From Neoceratodus forsteri (Eukaryota > Chordata > Ceratodontiformes > Ceratodontidae): a stretch of DNA of 64,000 bases. The notes under the pieces are model-generated. The model was given only the letters and a program-made list of their open reading frames with translations, was not told the DNA's origin and made no database searches. The translations under genes were made by a program, and so were the position numbers. Positions within the stretch are counted from its first letter, which is position 1, and every line of letters starts with the position of its first letter. The DNA lies in contig CM028136.1 of NCBI GenBank assembly GCA_016271365.2, positions 472,252,001-472,316,000 of the forward strand, written 5' to 3'. Shown here one piece after another: positions 11,198 through 21,885 of the stretch.

Positions 11198-11783
11198 AAA
11201 TGTTTGAATCTTTTCTTTTTTTGACTCTGTTTGTAGCCCCCCAGCCTGGAACTCTCTCAGGCCACTGCACACACCTACTTGTTCTACCACCCGCTGTGTT
11301 TCCCCTGTCATCTTCAAGTTCGTTATGGTTCCCTGGGTCGGGGAGGGCAACCCTGGGAGACCGTAGGGGCAGTGGCAGGGGAACCAGCATTGGGCATGTG
11401 GCAGTGGTACTGGCAGGGCCATCACCTATCCAGGGCTGGAGGGGTGCTTCTTGTAGAGAACCTGAGATAACCCCTCCCCCCCCACATGTGCACATCTGAC
11501 GCTGGTGCATGACACCCCTGCCTATATCAGTCACGCTCTCACGTGCAGCCAGGTGGCTCAATGGTGCCTCTGGTCTGTACTGGGGGTCATCAGAGCACCG
11601 GGCATCCCTAACCCTCCCTCCTGGAGAGGAGAGCTGCCCAGAGGGTGCTCAATCTGTCTCCCTCCCCTGCCAACCCCAGACTCCAGAGCTCGTTCCTGAA
11701 ATCGGTTCATCAGCATGGCGAGAGGTGTGGCATCCAGTGCTTCAACTCTCAGTGCCACCAGGCTGTGAAAATATTTGGATCTT
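11198..11783. repeat. 15-bp imperfect target-site duplication flanking an insert
   Basis: AAATGTTTGAATCTT at 11198-11212 and AAATATTTGGATCTT at 11769-11783 match at 13 of 15 positions. Removing the insert and one copy rejoins the L1 ORF2 linker (QKVQKYLDLEEQ) apart from a one-base shift. A 15-bp duplication fits insertion by target-primed reverse transcription. Confidence 0.75.
11213..11768 (+). mobile_element. GC-rich non-autonomous insert, copy 1 (unclassified family)
   Basis: This 556-base segment interrupts L1 ORF2 and is bounded by a near-perfect 15-bp duplication. It is much more GC-rich than the L1. It encodes no recognised protein. A diverged relative in the same orientation lies at about 30821-31270: blocks such as GGAGAGCTGCCCAGAGGGTG / GGAGAGCAGTCCTAGGGACG, and the ends GCCACCAGGCTGTG / CATCACCGGGCCAGCT, correspond. 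No poly-A tail or terminal inverted repeats were seen. Possibly a SINE or retroposed sequence. Confidence 0.65.
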
Positions 11784-14734
11784 GAGGAGCAATTGGCTAC
11801 TTTGGAAGTCCGGCATAAAAGCGAGGGAGGCATTGCGCTTTTAAATCAAATTCAGGAAGTTCATTCCCAACTCTCTCATCCCCCTTTGGAGCAGGTGGAG
11901 AAGTCTCTGTATCAAATTAAATTCACTTATTACTCTCAGGAACACAGGTCCGGGTGCCTTTTGGCACTTCAGCTGCAGAGAAACCAAACTTCCATGATAG
12001 TGTGTCATCTTTGTACCAGAACTCATGTTAGCAAGTTTTTGATAGCTCCAAAGGATATAGCTGATGCCTTTGGAGCCTTTTATACCCAGCTCTATACCCC
12101 AGAGTCTTCAGCGATGGATTCAAACAAATCTGATGCCTTTTCTCAAAATTTGAATTTACCAGTTCTGACTCAAGCTGAAAGAGAACTATTAGATCATCCA
12201 GTCACCAGAGAGGAAGTTTGATTTGTTATAAAAGGACTCAAAACTAAGAAGGCAGCCAGGGAAGATGGCTTTCCTACTGAATTTTTTTAAATACTTTGCT
12301 GACATTCTGGTGGGTCCCCTCCATTCGGCTATCTCCTATTGTGTACAGCATTATGTCTTTCCCTTTGAGTAGAAATCGGCATTGATTTCAATAATCCCAA
12401 AGCCTGGGAAAGACACAAAGCTATGTTCCTTTTGTCAACCTATTTCTCTTCTTAAGATTGATGTTAAAATCTATGTGAAGTTTTTGGCCCTTCATTTGCA
12501 AAATATCATCCCTCAAATTGTCCACTCCAACCAAAATGATTTTATTGTGGCTAGGCAATCCTATATTAATGTTTGGCAGCTTTTAAATATTATTTCCCAT
12601 GTTAAACAGTCTCAGACCACTTCAATGGCTCTCTCAGTCAATGCCGATAAAGCCTTTGTTAGGCTTAATTGGTGTTATATTGCCTGGGTATTAACTGCCT
12701 TTGGTTTCAGCAATAACCTTGTTACTAATTTGTTAGCTTTATACATTGGGTTGTCGGCCAGGGTTGCTGTCAATGGAGCATTTTCTGTCTCATTCCCCCT
12801 GAAACAGGGCACCCATCAGGGGTGTCCATTATCCCCTCTTTTATTTATGTTTGCTATGGAACCACTGGCAGCCTATAGTGGGCAAAATTCAGACATTCAA
12901 GGGATTCAGGTTGGTTCTACAGTCCACAAGATAGCCCTTTACACAGACAACACCTTGGTTTTTATTGAAAACCCGCTCAAGTCTCTCCCAGTCCTAATGC
13001 AGGCCCTATCTGATTTTGGGACCATTTCAGATTTTAAAGTAAATTTAGATAAAATGGTAGCAGTTTTACTGCACGGGACCCTTTCAGCTCAACAGAAATC
13101 TCTTTTTCCTTTTCAGTGGGTTAATTCAGGGTTTCACTACTTAGGGATGTGGATCTCCACCAATTTGGCCAGCTATCTGCTAAAAAAAAACATAAGAATA
13201 TTCTAATAGAAGTTAAACAGGAAATGGAGAGATCGATGGCCCTGCTGTTATCTTTGGGGGCTCGTATAGAGGTGATCCAAATGAATGTCCTACCTTGGTT
13301 TTTGTATGTTTTATAGGATGCTGCCTATTTATTATCTGGCTGTTCAAGTGGTCCTGATTTTGACCTTTCTAAAGTTCACTCAGGACATGGGCTGGCTTGA
13401 AGATGAGGAGAAGCAATTTCCCTTCTTGTTGCTTAAAATTGTCCCTTTTCTTTCTCTTCCTCAACTCAAATAGGTGAAGGTGCATAATCCATAGACTAGG
13501 CATGCTATACTGGAATGAATATGATATCTATCTTTAGTCCATGGTTCTGAGACTATGGGTTCACTGTCACCTTTCATCGGTAACAGTGACTTTTTGCCAG
13601 GATTGAAGGAGCAAGGATTTCAGCATTGGTATCAAATTGGGGTGTATTTGGTTGAGAACTTATTGGAGAATGGCACTCTAATGCTTTTTTCTCAGCTTCA
13701 ACTGAAATTTGCTTTACCTCATACTGAATTATTTCATTATTTTCAGGTACATCATTTTGTATCATCACTGTCTAGAGTGCATTCTCCCTTATCCGATTCT
13801 CCCAGTTTGATTAAATTCTTTATTCAGGAACGGAAGACAGCAACTGAGTCCCACTCTATTTCTGCCCTTTATAGATTGTTGCAGCAGCACTGCTATACTT
13901 CCCCTCATCCTATTTTGGAGTCATGGGAATCTGCCTTATCTCATCCTTTGGAATCTAGCTGTAAGTTTAAGGTCTGGAAACTAATTCATAAGACCAATGT
14001 TACCTTTTATTGGTGGGAATTTTAGTTAACCTTTTTAGAAAACCTTTCTAAAACTGCCCATCGTACTGGGAGTTGGCTTGACCTGTGCTGGAGGAAATGT
14101 GGGAATAAGGGTGACCATGTTCATATATTCTGGTCTTGCCCCAAGTTCTCCCTATTCTGGAAGTCAGTAGCTGTGGCCATTTTGGATATTTTTGAGTTCT
14201 CTATTCCCTTGACTTTTGACATTTTTGTGTTAGGGTTTCTCCCCAAGGAGCTGCCTAATATTTCAAATAAATATCTACATGGGATATTTTTGGCTGCAAC
14301 TTTTAAGGCCATAACTAGATGTTGCTGTCTGTTATCTTGCCTGCATTATCGGACTGGATGGCTGTAGTGCAAGAGATCCGTACAATGGAGGATATGTTTG
14401 TGAACCTTCATTTTCATTATGATGGTAGTAGCCTCTCTTTACTTACCCGGTGGGTTAAATGGGATGCATATTTGCAAAAAAACATTATCATAAGACTGGT
14501 TCCCATTACAGTTTTTGTTTCCTTGAGTGCTGGTCAGATCCCTTCCTAGATATGGGCTAACTAGATCATGGTTTTAGGCTTATTGTGCCATATCCTGTCT
14601 TATTATGCTCTTGTATAGTAGTCCATGTTGGTTAAACATTTATGTACCTGAAGCTACTTATGTTTTGTTATTGGTGGTTTGTTGTTATATGTTTGTAGTT
14701 ATAAAAAACTCAATAATGTCTGAATTAAAAAAAA

Positions 14735-15010
14735 GGTTGAAGTCACCCACTAGTACCACCTTTCCCTGCACTGAAGCCATTCTCCTCCCTCTTCCCAACT
14801 CTCAGTCTATGGCTTTGCTCTGATTCAGAGGCCTGTACACCACCCTCATCCTTATCCTTCTCCCTGCCACTGTTTGTATCCATACCCAGACTACGTCTGT
14901 GCTCACCATACCCGTATCCTCTCTCATGGCCTTAATCTTTTCCATGATATAAAGAGCCATCTCTCCCCATATTTCCCTACTCTGTTCTTTCTTCCCCTAC
15001 CCTATTCTTG
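14735..15010 (-). pseudogene. CR1-type endonuclease fragment
   Basis: On the minus strand this reads RMRVVYRPLNQ, then, after a stop, GKVVLVGDFN ending at 14735. These are the middle and GDFN blocks of a CR1 endonuclease. The fragment stops where the L1 poly-A ends, so the L1 probably landed in or beside this older CR1. Confidence 0.6.
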
Positions 15011-15069
15011 CCTATATTCATGGTAGATAATATGGTATAGTGCCAATCCAAGAATGTGTTCTCAAGGCA

Positions 15070-16112
15070 AGAGGAGGTGAGAGGGCATCAGTGGGGAACA
15101 TATTACAGAGAGGCGGGCACTGTAAGAGCCAAAAATATTAAAGCTGGATAAATCAGTGGGCCAAGTAAGGCTACATCCATTGGTGATTAATTATATGTTG
15201 TATGTCCTAGCTGCTCCACTGGGTAATCTTTTTAACTGTTCCTTGGAAACAGGGATGATATCAAGTGACATAAAGATAGTGGATGCTATGCACATGCACA
15301 AGAGCAGAAGCAAGAATGAATCAAGTAACTACAGACCAGTCAGTCTAATGGCTATAGTGGAGAAGTTCATAGAATGCATATAAATAGATGGGTAAGGATC
15401 CGGATAAGTGAGAGATCCCACAGGGTTGTTATTAATGGGGTGAATTCAGAGGACAGTGGGGGTCACCAGTGGGGAGCCAAATGGATCAGTCTTGTTGCTG
15501 GTCCTCTATCATCTTCATCTGTGACATCAGGGTAGGGATATAGGGAAAGATCTGCTTTTTCAGCAAATGACACTATGATCTTTGGAAGGGTGGAAAGTGA
15601 GGAGGGAGTAAGAAATATGAGGGATGATATAGAAAGGCTAGAGAAATGGTCAAGTGTATTGCAGCTGTAATGCACTGCAAAGAAGTGTAAGGTAATGCAA
15701 GTAGGAGCCCAAAACCTCAAAACCGAATACAGGATGGAAGGGGTAGTGTTTGAGAGCATAACTGAGAAGAGGGACCTGGAATAATCACAAACAATTTAGA
15801 CTCATCAGCTTAATTTAAACAGGGCAGTGAGAAGGGCAAACAGAATGCAGGGATACATAGGGAGGGGTATCAGCAGTAAGGGAGGAAGGTAATCCAGCCC
15901 CTGTACATATCCCTTGTTTGACCTCACTTAGAGAAGCACAAGTGGTTCTGGAGCCCGCACTTGAGGAAGGACAGGGGCATGGTGGAGGTAGTACAGAACA
16001 GGGCATTCAAAATAATCCAGGCATAAGAAGGTAAATACTGCATGGAGAGATTAGAAGACCATAACATGTACTCCATGGGGTCAAGAAGGGAGAGGAGGGA
16101 TATAGACTGAGT
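15070..16112 (+). pseudogene. Decayed CR1 ORF2 fragment (reverse transcriptase to C terminus)
   Basis: Plus-strand remnants occur in order: VRLHPLVINYMLYVLAAPLG and NYRPVSLMAIVEKFIE (15156-15380), RSHRVVINGVNSED (near 15410), a ruined FADD region (AND, near 15565), NAKKCKVMQVGAQN-like sequence near 15675-15715, and LEDHNMYSMGSRRERRDID near 16050-16110. Numerous frameshifts are present. It ends abruptly at the next element. Confidence 0.7.
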
Positions 16113-16129
16113 AACTGTGGAAATAAACC

Positions 16130-16480
16130 CATAGTCATATTGCATGTGGGAACTAACAATATAAAAAGATTTAGTATTGAAGACATTAAGAGGGATTTTA
16201 TCACCTTAGGAGAACTTCTACTGGCTAAAGATTGTGAGGTTAGTTTTTTTGAAATCTTACCAGTCCCTTGGGCTACAGATGCCATGATCTATAAAATCAA
16301 AGTCATAAATAACTGGCTGAGATAGTGATGTCTAAAAAAGGGTTTTAACTGTCTCTCCCATTGGGAAGACTTTTTGGATAGAAACCACTTGTTTGCCTGG
16401 GATGGATTGTACCTGAACAAAAGGGGTAGTAACCTACTAGGAAGGAAAATTGAAACATTTATTTCACACCATTTAAACTA
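16130..16480 (+). pseudogene. CR1/L3-like ORF1 C-terminal part (SGNH-like domain)
   Basis: Readable blocks are ILHVGTNNIKR, then SFFEILPVPWATDAMIYKIK, then a stop near 16322, then HWEDFLDRN and WDGLYLNKRGSNLLGRKI. These match the LGTND, F-ILPVP and DGLHL blocks seen in the two better CR1 ORF1 copies in this window. The GDS block is missing, so the 5' end is truncated. Confidence 0.7.
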
Positions 16481-16519
16481 GATAATGGGGGTGGGTGGGT
16501 TTAAAACTAAACAGGCAAT

Positions 16520-19500
16520 TTATTGCTAGCACTAAAGGTGGCTGTAACTTCCTTATCACAAATGCAAGAAGCTTATAGCTTAAATAACAGTAAAAAAACT
16601 GAATTGGAGGTCCTGATGAATCAACAAAACATACATGTTGCAGCAATAACTGAAACATGGTGGGATATTAATACAGAGGGGACAATGGACATCTCAGTAT
16701 ATAAACTATGTAAGTGTGACCGGGAGGGGAAACGTGGAGGATGGGTGTGTATGTACATACGCAACTCTATTCCATCATAAACTATTGAGCCCCAACTGGA
16801 ATCAGGTCCCCAACTAGAAACAATCTAGGTAAAGCTAATGTTTACAGAACAAAAAACAATGATTGTAGGGAATTGATATAGGCCACCCTCATCCAATAAT
16901 GAATATAATACTGCATTAAATCAAGAAATTTCCAAAATGTCTACTCTTGGGGATATTATTGTACTAGGAGGACTTTAATTCCCAAGGAATAGACTGGGAG
17001 AATCTTTCTGGATTGGACCAGGCTGAGAAATATTTTATTGAGCAATGCATTAATAGTGGACTTGACCAACTTATTGTTGATCCTACAAGGAACAATAATA
17101 TCCTTGACTTAATTTTAACAAATATTGAAAATAAGATTACAGACATTAACACAGCAGCAGCATTAGGAAATAGTGACCACTTAGTTATTACATGCTACTT
17201 GGCAAAAAAGAGACCTAAAAACGTCTGCAGTACAATCATTAAAAACTATTATAAAGCAGACTTTGACAGTATATGTCAAAGCCTTACTGAAATAGGCTGG
17301 AAAACTACCCTTAGATATAAGACAACTGAAGAGGCTTGAAATATTTTACAGGCATATTGAATGATGTAGAAAACATTCATGTACCATAAAAAAGAAATAT
17401 AATAATTTTTATATATATGTATTTTTTTTTTTATGTATTTTAGTCTTTGGTAACCGGGTAAGGCCCACTAGACACAAGTGCCTGTTTTCAGGGGTAACCT
17501 GGGAGCACTGGGTGGTTAAGTGACTTGCTCAGAGTCACACAGTATGCAAGTGAAGGTTGTGAGAATCAAACTCAGATCTGGTCTGCTGAATGTATCAAGT
17601 TCGTTCACACCTCATTCCTCTAATCTCTAGGCTATACTGCCAGCCCAAATAATAAGGGCAGAGTCCTAGTTTGGTTTAATGAAAAAGTTAAAAACAAATC
17701 AAAGGAAGATAACAAGCATATAAAACCTAAAAAAAAGAACCAACACATGAAAATAAAATGAAATTCCTTCAAATACAAAAACATCTAAAATATACTATTA
17801 GGCAAGTAAAACTAAGCTTGAGTTTAAAATAGCACATTCTAATGATAGGAAATTATTATATTCATATGTGAACTCCAATTGTAGAAGCACAATAAGAAAC
17901 ATAGGACCAATAATAGAAAATTGCCAGGTGATACAAGATTATAAAGAGATGGCTGATAAATTTAATAATTACTTCTGCTCAGTTTTCTCAGCTCCCACGC
18001 ATACCATATTACCAGTACTACCTGATAAACCAGCTCCTACATCCTTTTCACTGGATGAAATACTTAAATTAATAATCAATTCGGATAGAACATCTAGCCC
18101 GAGATAACGGACAATATAAATCCAATGCTCTTAAAAAAACTGCCTGTGTTGGCTTGTCCATTACTCATTAAGGGATGGTTTTGTTCCTGACAATTGGAAA
18201 AATGTGAGTTATCCCAATTTGTAAGATGGGTAATAGAGGAAAAATTGAAAACAATAGACCAATAAGTTTGACATCCCATTGCTGTTAACTTATGGAACGA
18301 CTCATTAAAAATAGATTAGAACTACTGTACATCTAGAACTCTCAGGGACAAAAAATATAAACCAGCATGGTTTTACCAAGGGAAGGTCCTGTACTACCAA
18401 TCTAATCATGTTCCATGATACTATTAATAAAAGTACTGATAATGGTCATCCATCGAATGTAATACTACTTGATTTCTCGAAAGCATTTGACACAATAAAC
18501 TGATTGAGGAGCTTATTCAGCTGCAGGTCAACAATGATACAGTCAGGTGGATACACAACTGGCTGTTTAATAGGAAGCAATGAGTATGTATAAATGGAAT
18601 TTGCTCTGAAGAGAGATCAGTGAGCAGTGGGGTCCCTTGGGGTCAATGCTTAGTCCCATGCTCTTTAATATCTACATTTGTGACATGGGCACAAATGTAG
18701 AAAACTTAATTAGTAAGTTTGTGGATGATACAAAATTGTGTGGAGAAGTAAATACCATCAATAAACATTTAACTTTAGTTTCTGATTTAGCAAATGTTGA
18801 GATCTGGGCAGAAGAAAATGGAATGAAGCTGAATGCTGATAAATGTGTTGTACTTCATATAGGTAGAAATAATCTAAACTACTCATATATACCAAAATCA
18901 ATCAATATTGAAATCAGTTCAAAATGTGAAGGATCTGGGTATAATAGTTAACAACTCCCTCTCCTCAATAAATCATTGCAAAAGAATAGCCAAAACGCTT
19001 GATCCATGGTAACTAAGATCAAACGCTCATTTGTGAGTAGGGCAGAACAACTAATACTACCAATCTGTACCACCTATGTACCTATTAGATTAAGGATCCC
19101 AGTTTTGGTCACCATATTTACTCAGGGATATTTAAATGGTCGAAGGAGTCCAGAGGGTCATTACTAAATCTGTTCAAAGATTAAAACAATGTCATTTTCA
19201 GAGTAGGTTACTGAAGACAAGTTTACACTCCCTTGAAGCTCGAAGACAAAGGGGTGAATTGTTGTTACTATATACTTGCTCAGAATAAAGAGAGTATGAA
19301 TGAATGCAAATTAAATTTTAATAATGTAAGAGGTAATATGAGATCCCATAACAAAAAATAAATATGCAACAAGCAATAACAGTTAAAAAGGACCATTTAT
19401 TCACACTTAGAGCACCTATGGCCGGGAACCAACTACGACAGGAATCAGTCGAATGCACAAGCCTAACCACCTTTAAAAACACCATGGATAGACTGTATTA
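16520..19500 (+). pseudogene. CR1/L3-like ORF2
   Basis: Endonuclease: VAAITETWW near 16640, GKRGGWVCMYIRNSI near 16725-16775, GIDWENLS near 16988, ILDLILTN and NSDHLVITCYLAKK at 17100-17210. Reverse transcriptase: motif [10 protein letters not shown] near 18468-18493, GVPWGQCL near 18630, motif C FVDDTKL at 18718-18738, then NADKCVVLHIGRNN near 18835. The tail reads TLDxKxxLxxR-like thumb remnants to about 19500. Many stops, but both Asp of motif C remain. Confidence 0.75.
17412..17648 (-). mobile_element. tRNA-derived CORE/MIR-like SINE with LINE-like 3' tail
   Basis: Read on the minus strand: a tRNA-like head with an A-box candidate (TAGCCTAGAGATTAG) and a B-box candidate (GAGTTTGATTCTC); then GTGTGACTCTGAGCAAGTCA, which matches the MIR/CORE central block; then a 3' tail with TTACCCGGTTACCAAAGA followed by A/T-rich sequence. 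The tail resembles the 3' end of the LINE at 51430-51495 (TTACCCGGTCACCAAAATGA). SINEs commonly borrow the 3' end of the LINE that mobilises them. No clear target duplication was seen. It sits inside the endonuclease-RT linker of the older LINE. Confidence 0.75.
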
Positions 19501-19612
19501 CAAATAATCAATTGTTGGTTTAGTGGCCCACATGTGTGTGAGACATTCACAATGGGCCGTGTGCCTCCTTATGTCCCTAAAATCCTAGTAATCCTAGCAA
19601 TTCTAATAATCC

Positions 19613-21885
19613 TAGAAACATAGATATTGACAGCAGACAAGGACCGCTTGGCCCACCTAGTCTGCCCATTTTCCCTACCTATTTTAACACTGCAGACCCT
19701 ACTTGATCTCCAGCTTAACCCCCCCACCTCTAAGGTTCCCTTATTCTTATCCCATGCATTATTTAACCTGTTACCATTTTTGCCACACCACCTTCACTGG
19801 GAGGCTATTACAGGCATCCACCATCTTTCTGTAAAGAGGTACTTCCTCACATCTCCCTTGAGTCTCCCTACCATAGCATGTCACCTTGTCCTTGAGCATT
19901 TTTTTTCTAAAAAACGCTTCCCTCTTGAACTTTATTTATACCTGTGAGGTATTTGAATGTTTCTATCATATCCCCACTCTCCCTCTTTTCCTCTGGTGTG
20001 TACATATTGTGATCTTTCAGTATTTCCTCATAGGGCTTGTGATGCAGACCCTGCACCATTTTGGTTGTCCACCTCTGGAACACTTCTGCCCTGTCTATGT
20101 CCTTCCATAGATGTGGTCTCCAAAACTGTACACAATACTCTATGTGTGGTCTCACCAGTGATATATACAGGTATAAAACACCTCTCTTTCTCTGCTGGTG
20201 ATACACCTCCCTATGCACCCTAGCATCCCACTATCTCTATATCCACTGCCTTGTCATGCTGTATGGCCACCCTTAGGTCATCAGATATGATTACTCCCAA
20301 GTTCCTTTCATGTTCGCTGATGGTTAATATCACTCCCCCCATTTTATACTCTGCCCCTGGGTTTCTGTGCCACAAGTTCATTATTTTGCACTTCTTTCCA
20401 TTGAAACCTAGCTGCTACACCCTTGACCACTCCACTCCACTAACTTTCCTAGATTGCTATTAATTTTTTCCACCCCTCCTGGAGTGTCTCCCCTATTACA
20501 GATCTTAGTGTCATCTGCAAAGAGGCATACCTTCCCTTCCAGCCCCTCTGCAATGTCGCTAATAAAGACATTAAAGAGGAGCGGTACCAGTGCTGATCCC
20601 TGTGGTACCATGCATGTCACCTTCCCTTCCTTGGAGAGAACTCCATTTATCACCACCCTCTGTTTCCTGTCCCCAACCAATTTCTCACCTCGTTTACCAC
20701 TTTAGGATCCACTCCAAGGCTTCCCAGCTTGTTTATGAATCTCCTCTGTGGAACAGTGTTGAAAGCCTTACTGAAATCTAGGTAGGCCACATCCACCGCT
20801 CCACCCTGATCCAATTCCCTGGTCACCCAGTCAAAGAAATCTATCAGACTTGTTTGACATGATCTCCCCCCAGTGAATCCATGTTGTCTCAGATCCTGAA
20901 AGTCACTGGATTTCAGATACTTGGCAATCCTCTCTTTCAGTAGTGATTCCATTACTTTCCCCACCACAGAAGTCAGAGTGACTGGCCTCTAGTTGCCAGC
21001 CATCTCTTTGCTTCCACTTTTGTAAAGTGGGACTATATCTGTCCTCGTCCAGTCCTCAGGAACCATGCCTGTCTTCACTGGGTGGTTGAACAGGGCTGTC
21101 AGAGGTGTAGCCAGTAACTTCTAGAGCTCCCTAAATATCCTAGGATGCACCCTGTCTGGCCCTATTGCCTTGTCCACTTTCAGATCTGTGAGTTCCCTCA
21201 GAACCCTCTCCTCTGTAACTGGACTAGTGTCTGCCTCCCTTCCTTTGATGCTCCTGGCCCTTATCTGTTGGTCCCATTCCTTCCCCTCCTTCTGTGAACA
21301 CTGAACAAAAGTACTTGTTCAAGATGTCTACTTTTCCTGGTCCCCCTCCACACACTCACCTCCTTCTTTCCTAAGCCTTATTATTGTTCCCCTGGTCTTT
21401 CTCTTTTCACTTACATACATGAAAAATACCTTATCCCCTTTCTGCACTGCCTGGATTATTTTCTCCATCATCTGCACCTTTGCACTCTTAATTACTTTCT
21501 CTGCCTCCCTCTGTTTCTCCTGACACACCTCTCTATCTTTCTCTTTCTGTGTCTCCTTATACCTATTGAATTCTAACTTTATTTGCCCTTACCTTCTAGG
21601 CCACCTAATTGAGAACCATAGTGGTCTTTTTTTCCTCCTGCTTTTGCTTACTTTTCTAATGCAGAGGTTTGTTGCCTTCTCTATCCCTCCTTTTAGAATT
21701 GCCCACTTTTCCTTCACTCCTTCCAAGTCCTCCCCCTCCCCCGGTCAGGGAATCCCTGAGGCATTCCCCCATCTTTTTAAAATCTGCTGTCCTGAAGTCC
21801 AGGACCATTGCCTTAGTGTAGTTTGATTCTGCTCCAGTACTTATATTCACCCATTTGTCTGTCCTCCTTTGTCATGTGAGGCATA
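19613..21885 (-). pseudogene. Minus-strand CR1, 3' part (reverse transcriptase to tail)
   Basis: From right to left on the minus strand: NYTKAMVLDFRTADFKKMGE (near 21800), a KEKQREAEKVIKSAKVQMME linker, KVDKAIGPDRVHPR-like sequence, motif A LDFSKAFNTV (near 20780; the second Asp is Asn), motif C FADD at 20510-20521, the thumb VRPHIEYCVQFWRPHL near 20110-20150, and a 3' UTR ending near 19613 with sequence like the CR1 copy 2 tail. It is the same subfamily as the CR1 at 25858-30820. The 5' part continues at 25085-25857 beyond an inserted L2. Confidence 0.85.

Larger units (their letters stand above)
10260..14550 (+). pseudogene. L1-clade ORF2 (endonuclease-reverse transcriptase)
   Basis: Endonuclease: LNVKGLKNPIK at the start, LLQETHLSPSDH, ILNLYAPNDPL, and GGDFNCILDPVLD near 10680-10715; the terminal SDHATVSLQF lies near 10950. 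The fingers/palm part has SIIPKPGKD at 12391-12420. Motif A normally reads DADKAFDR; here it is NADKAFVR (about 12640-12665), losing the second Asp. Motif B is QGTHQGCPLSPLLF near 12805-12850. Motif C, normally YADD, is YTDN at 12940-12951, losing an Asp. Both palm changes would abolish polymerase activity. The C-terminal region continues in several frames to about 14550, including a Cys-rich WRKCGNKGDHVHIFWSC stretch near 14090-14140. Confidence 0.85.
10260..14734 (+). mobile_element. L1-clade LINE, 5' truncated or lacking ORF1, with poly-A tail
   Basis: The plus strand carries an L1-type ORF2 from the first ATG at 10260 to near 14550, then a short 3' UTR with an AATAATGTC block and an A-run at 14727-14734. 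L1-clade elements end in poly-A, unlike the CR1 and L2 elements around it. A 556-bp unrelated insert with target duplication interrupts it at 11213-11768. ORF1 was not found upstream. Stops, frameshifts and active-site changes show it is inactive. Confidence 0.85.
16113..19616 (+). mobile_element. CR1/L3-like LINE, AT-rich, with ORF1 SGNH domain and ORF2
   Basis: The segment begins inside ORF1 (ILHVGTNNIKRF near 16135, the SGNH block) and runs through ORF2 to a 3' UTR. It ends in four 9-base units (AATCCTAGT, AATCCTAGC, AATTCTAAT, AATCCTAGA) at 19581-19616. The base composition is AT-rich, unlike the G-rich CR1 copies 1 and 2, so it is a different and probably older family. A tRNA-derived SINE interrupts it at about 17412-17648. 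Confidence 0.75.
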
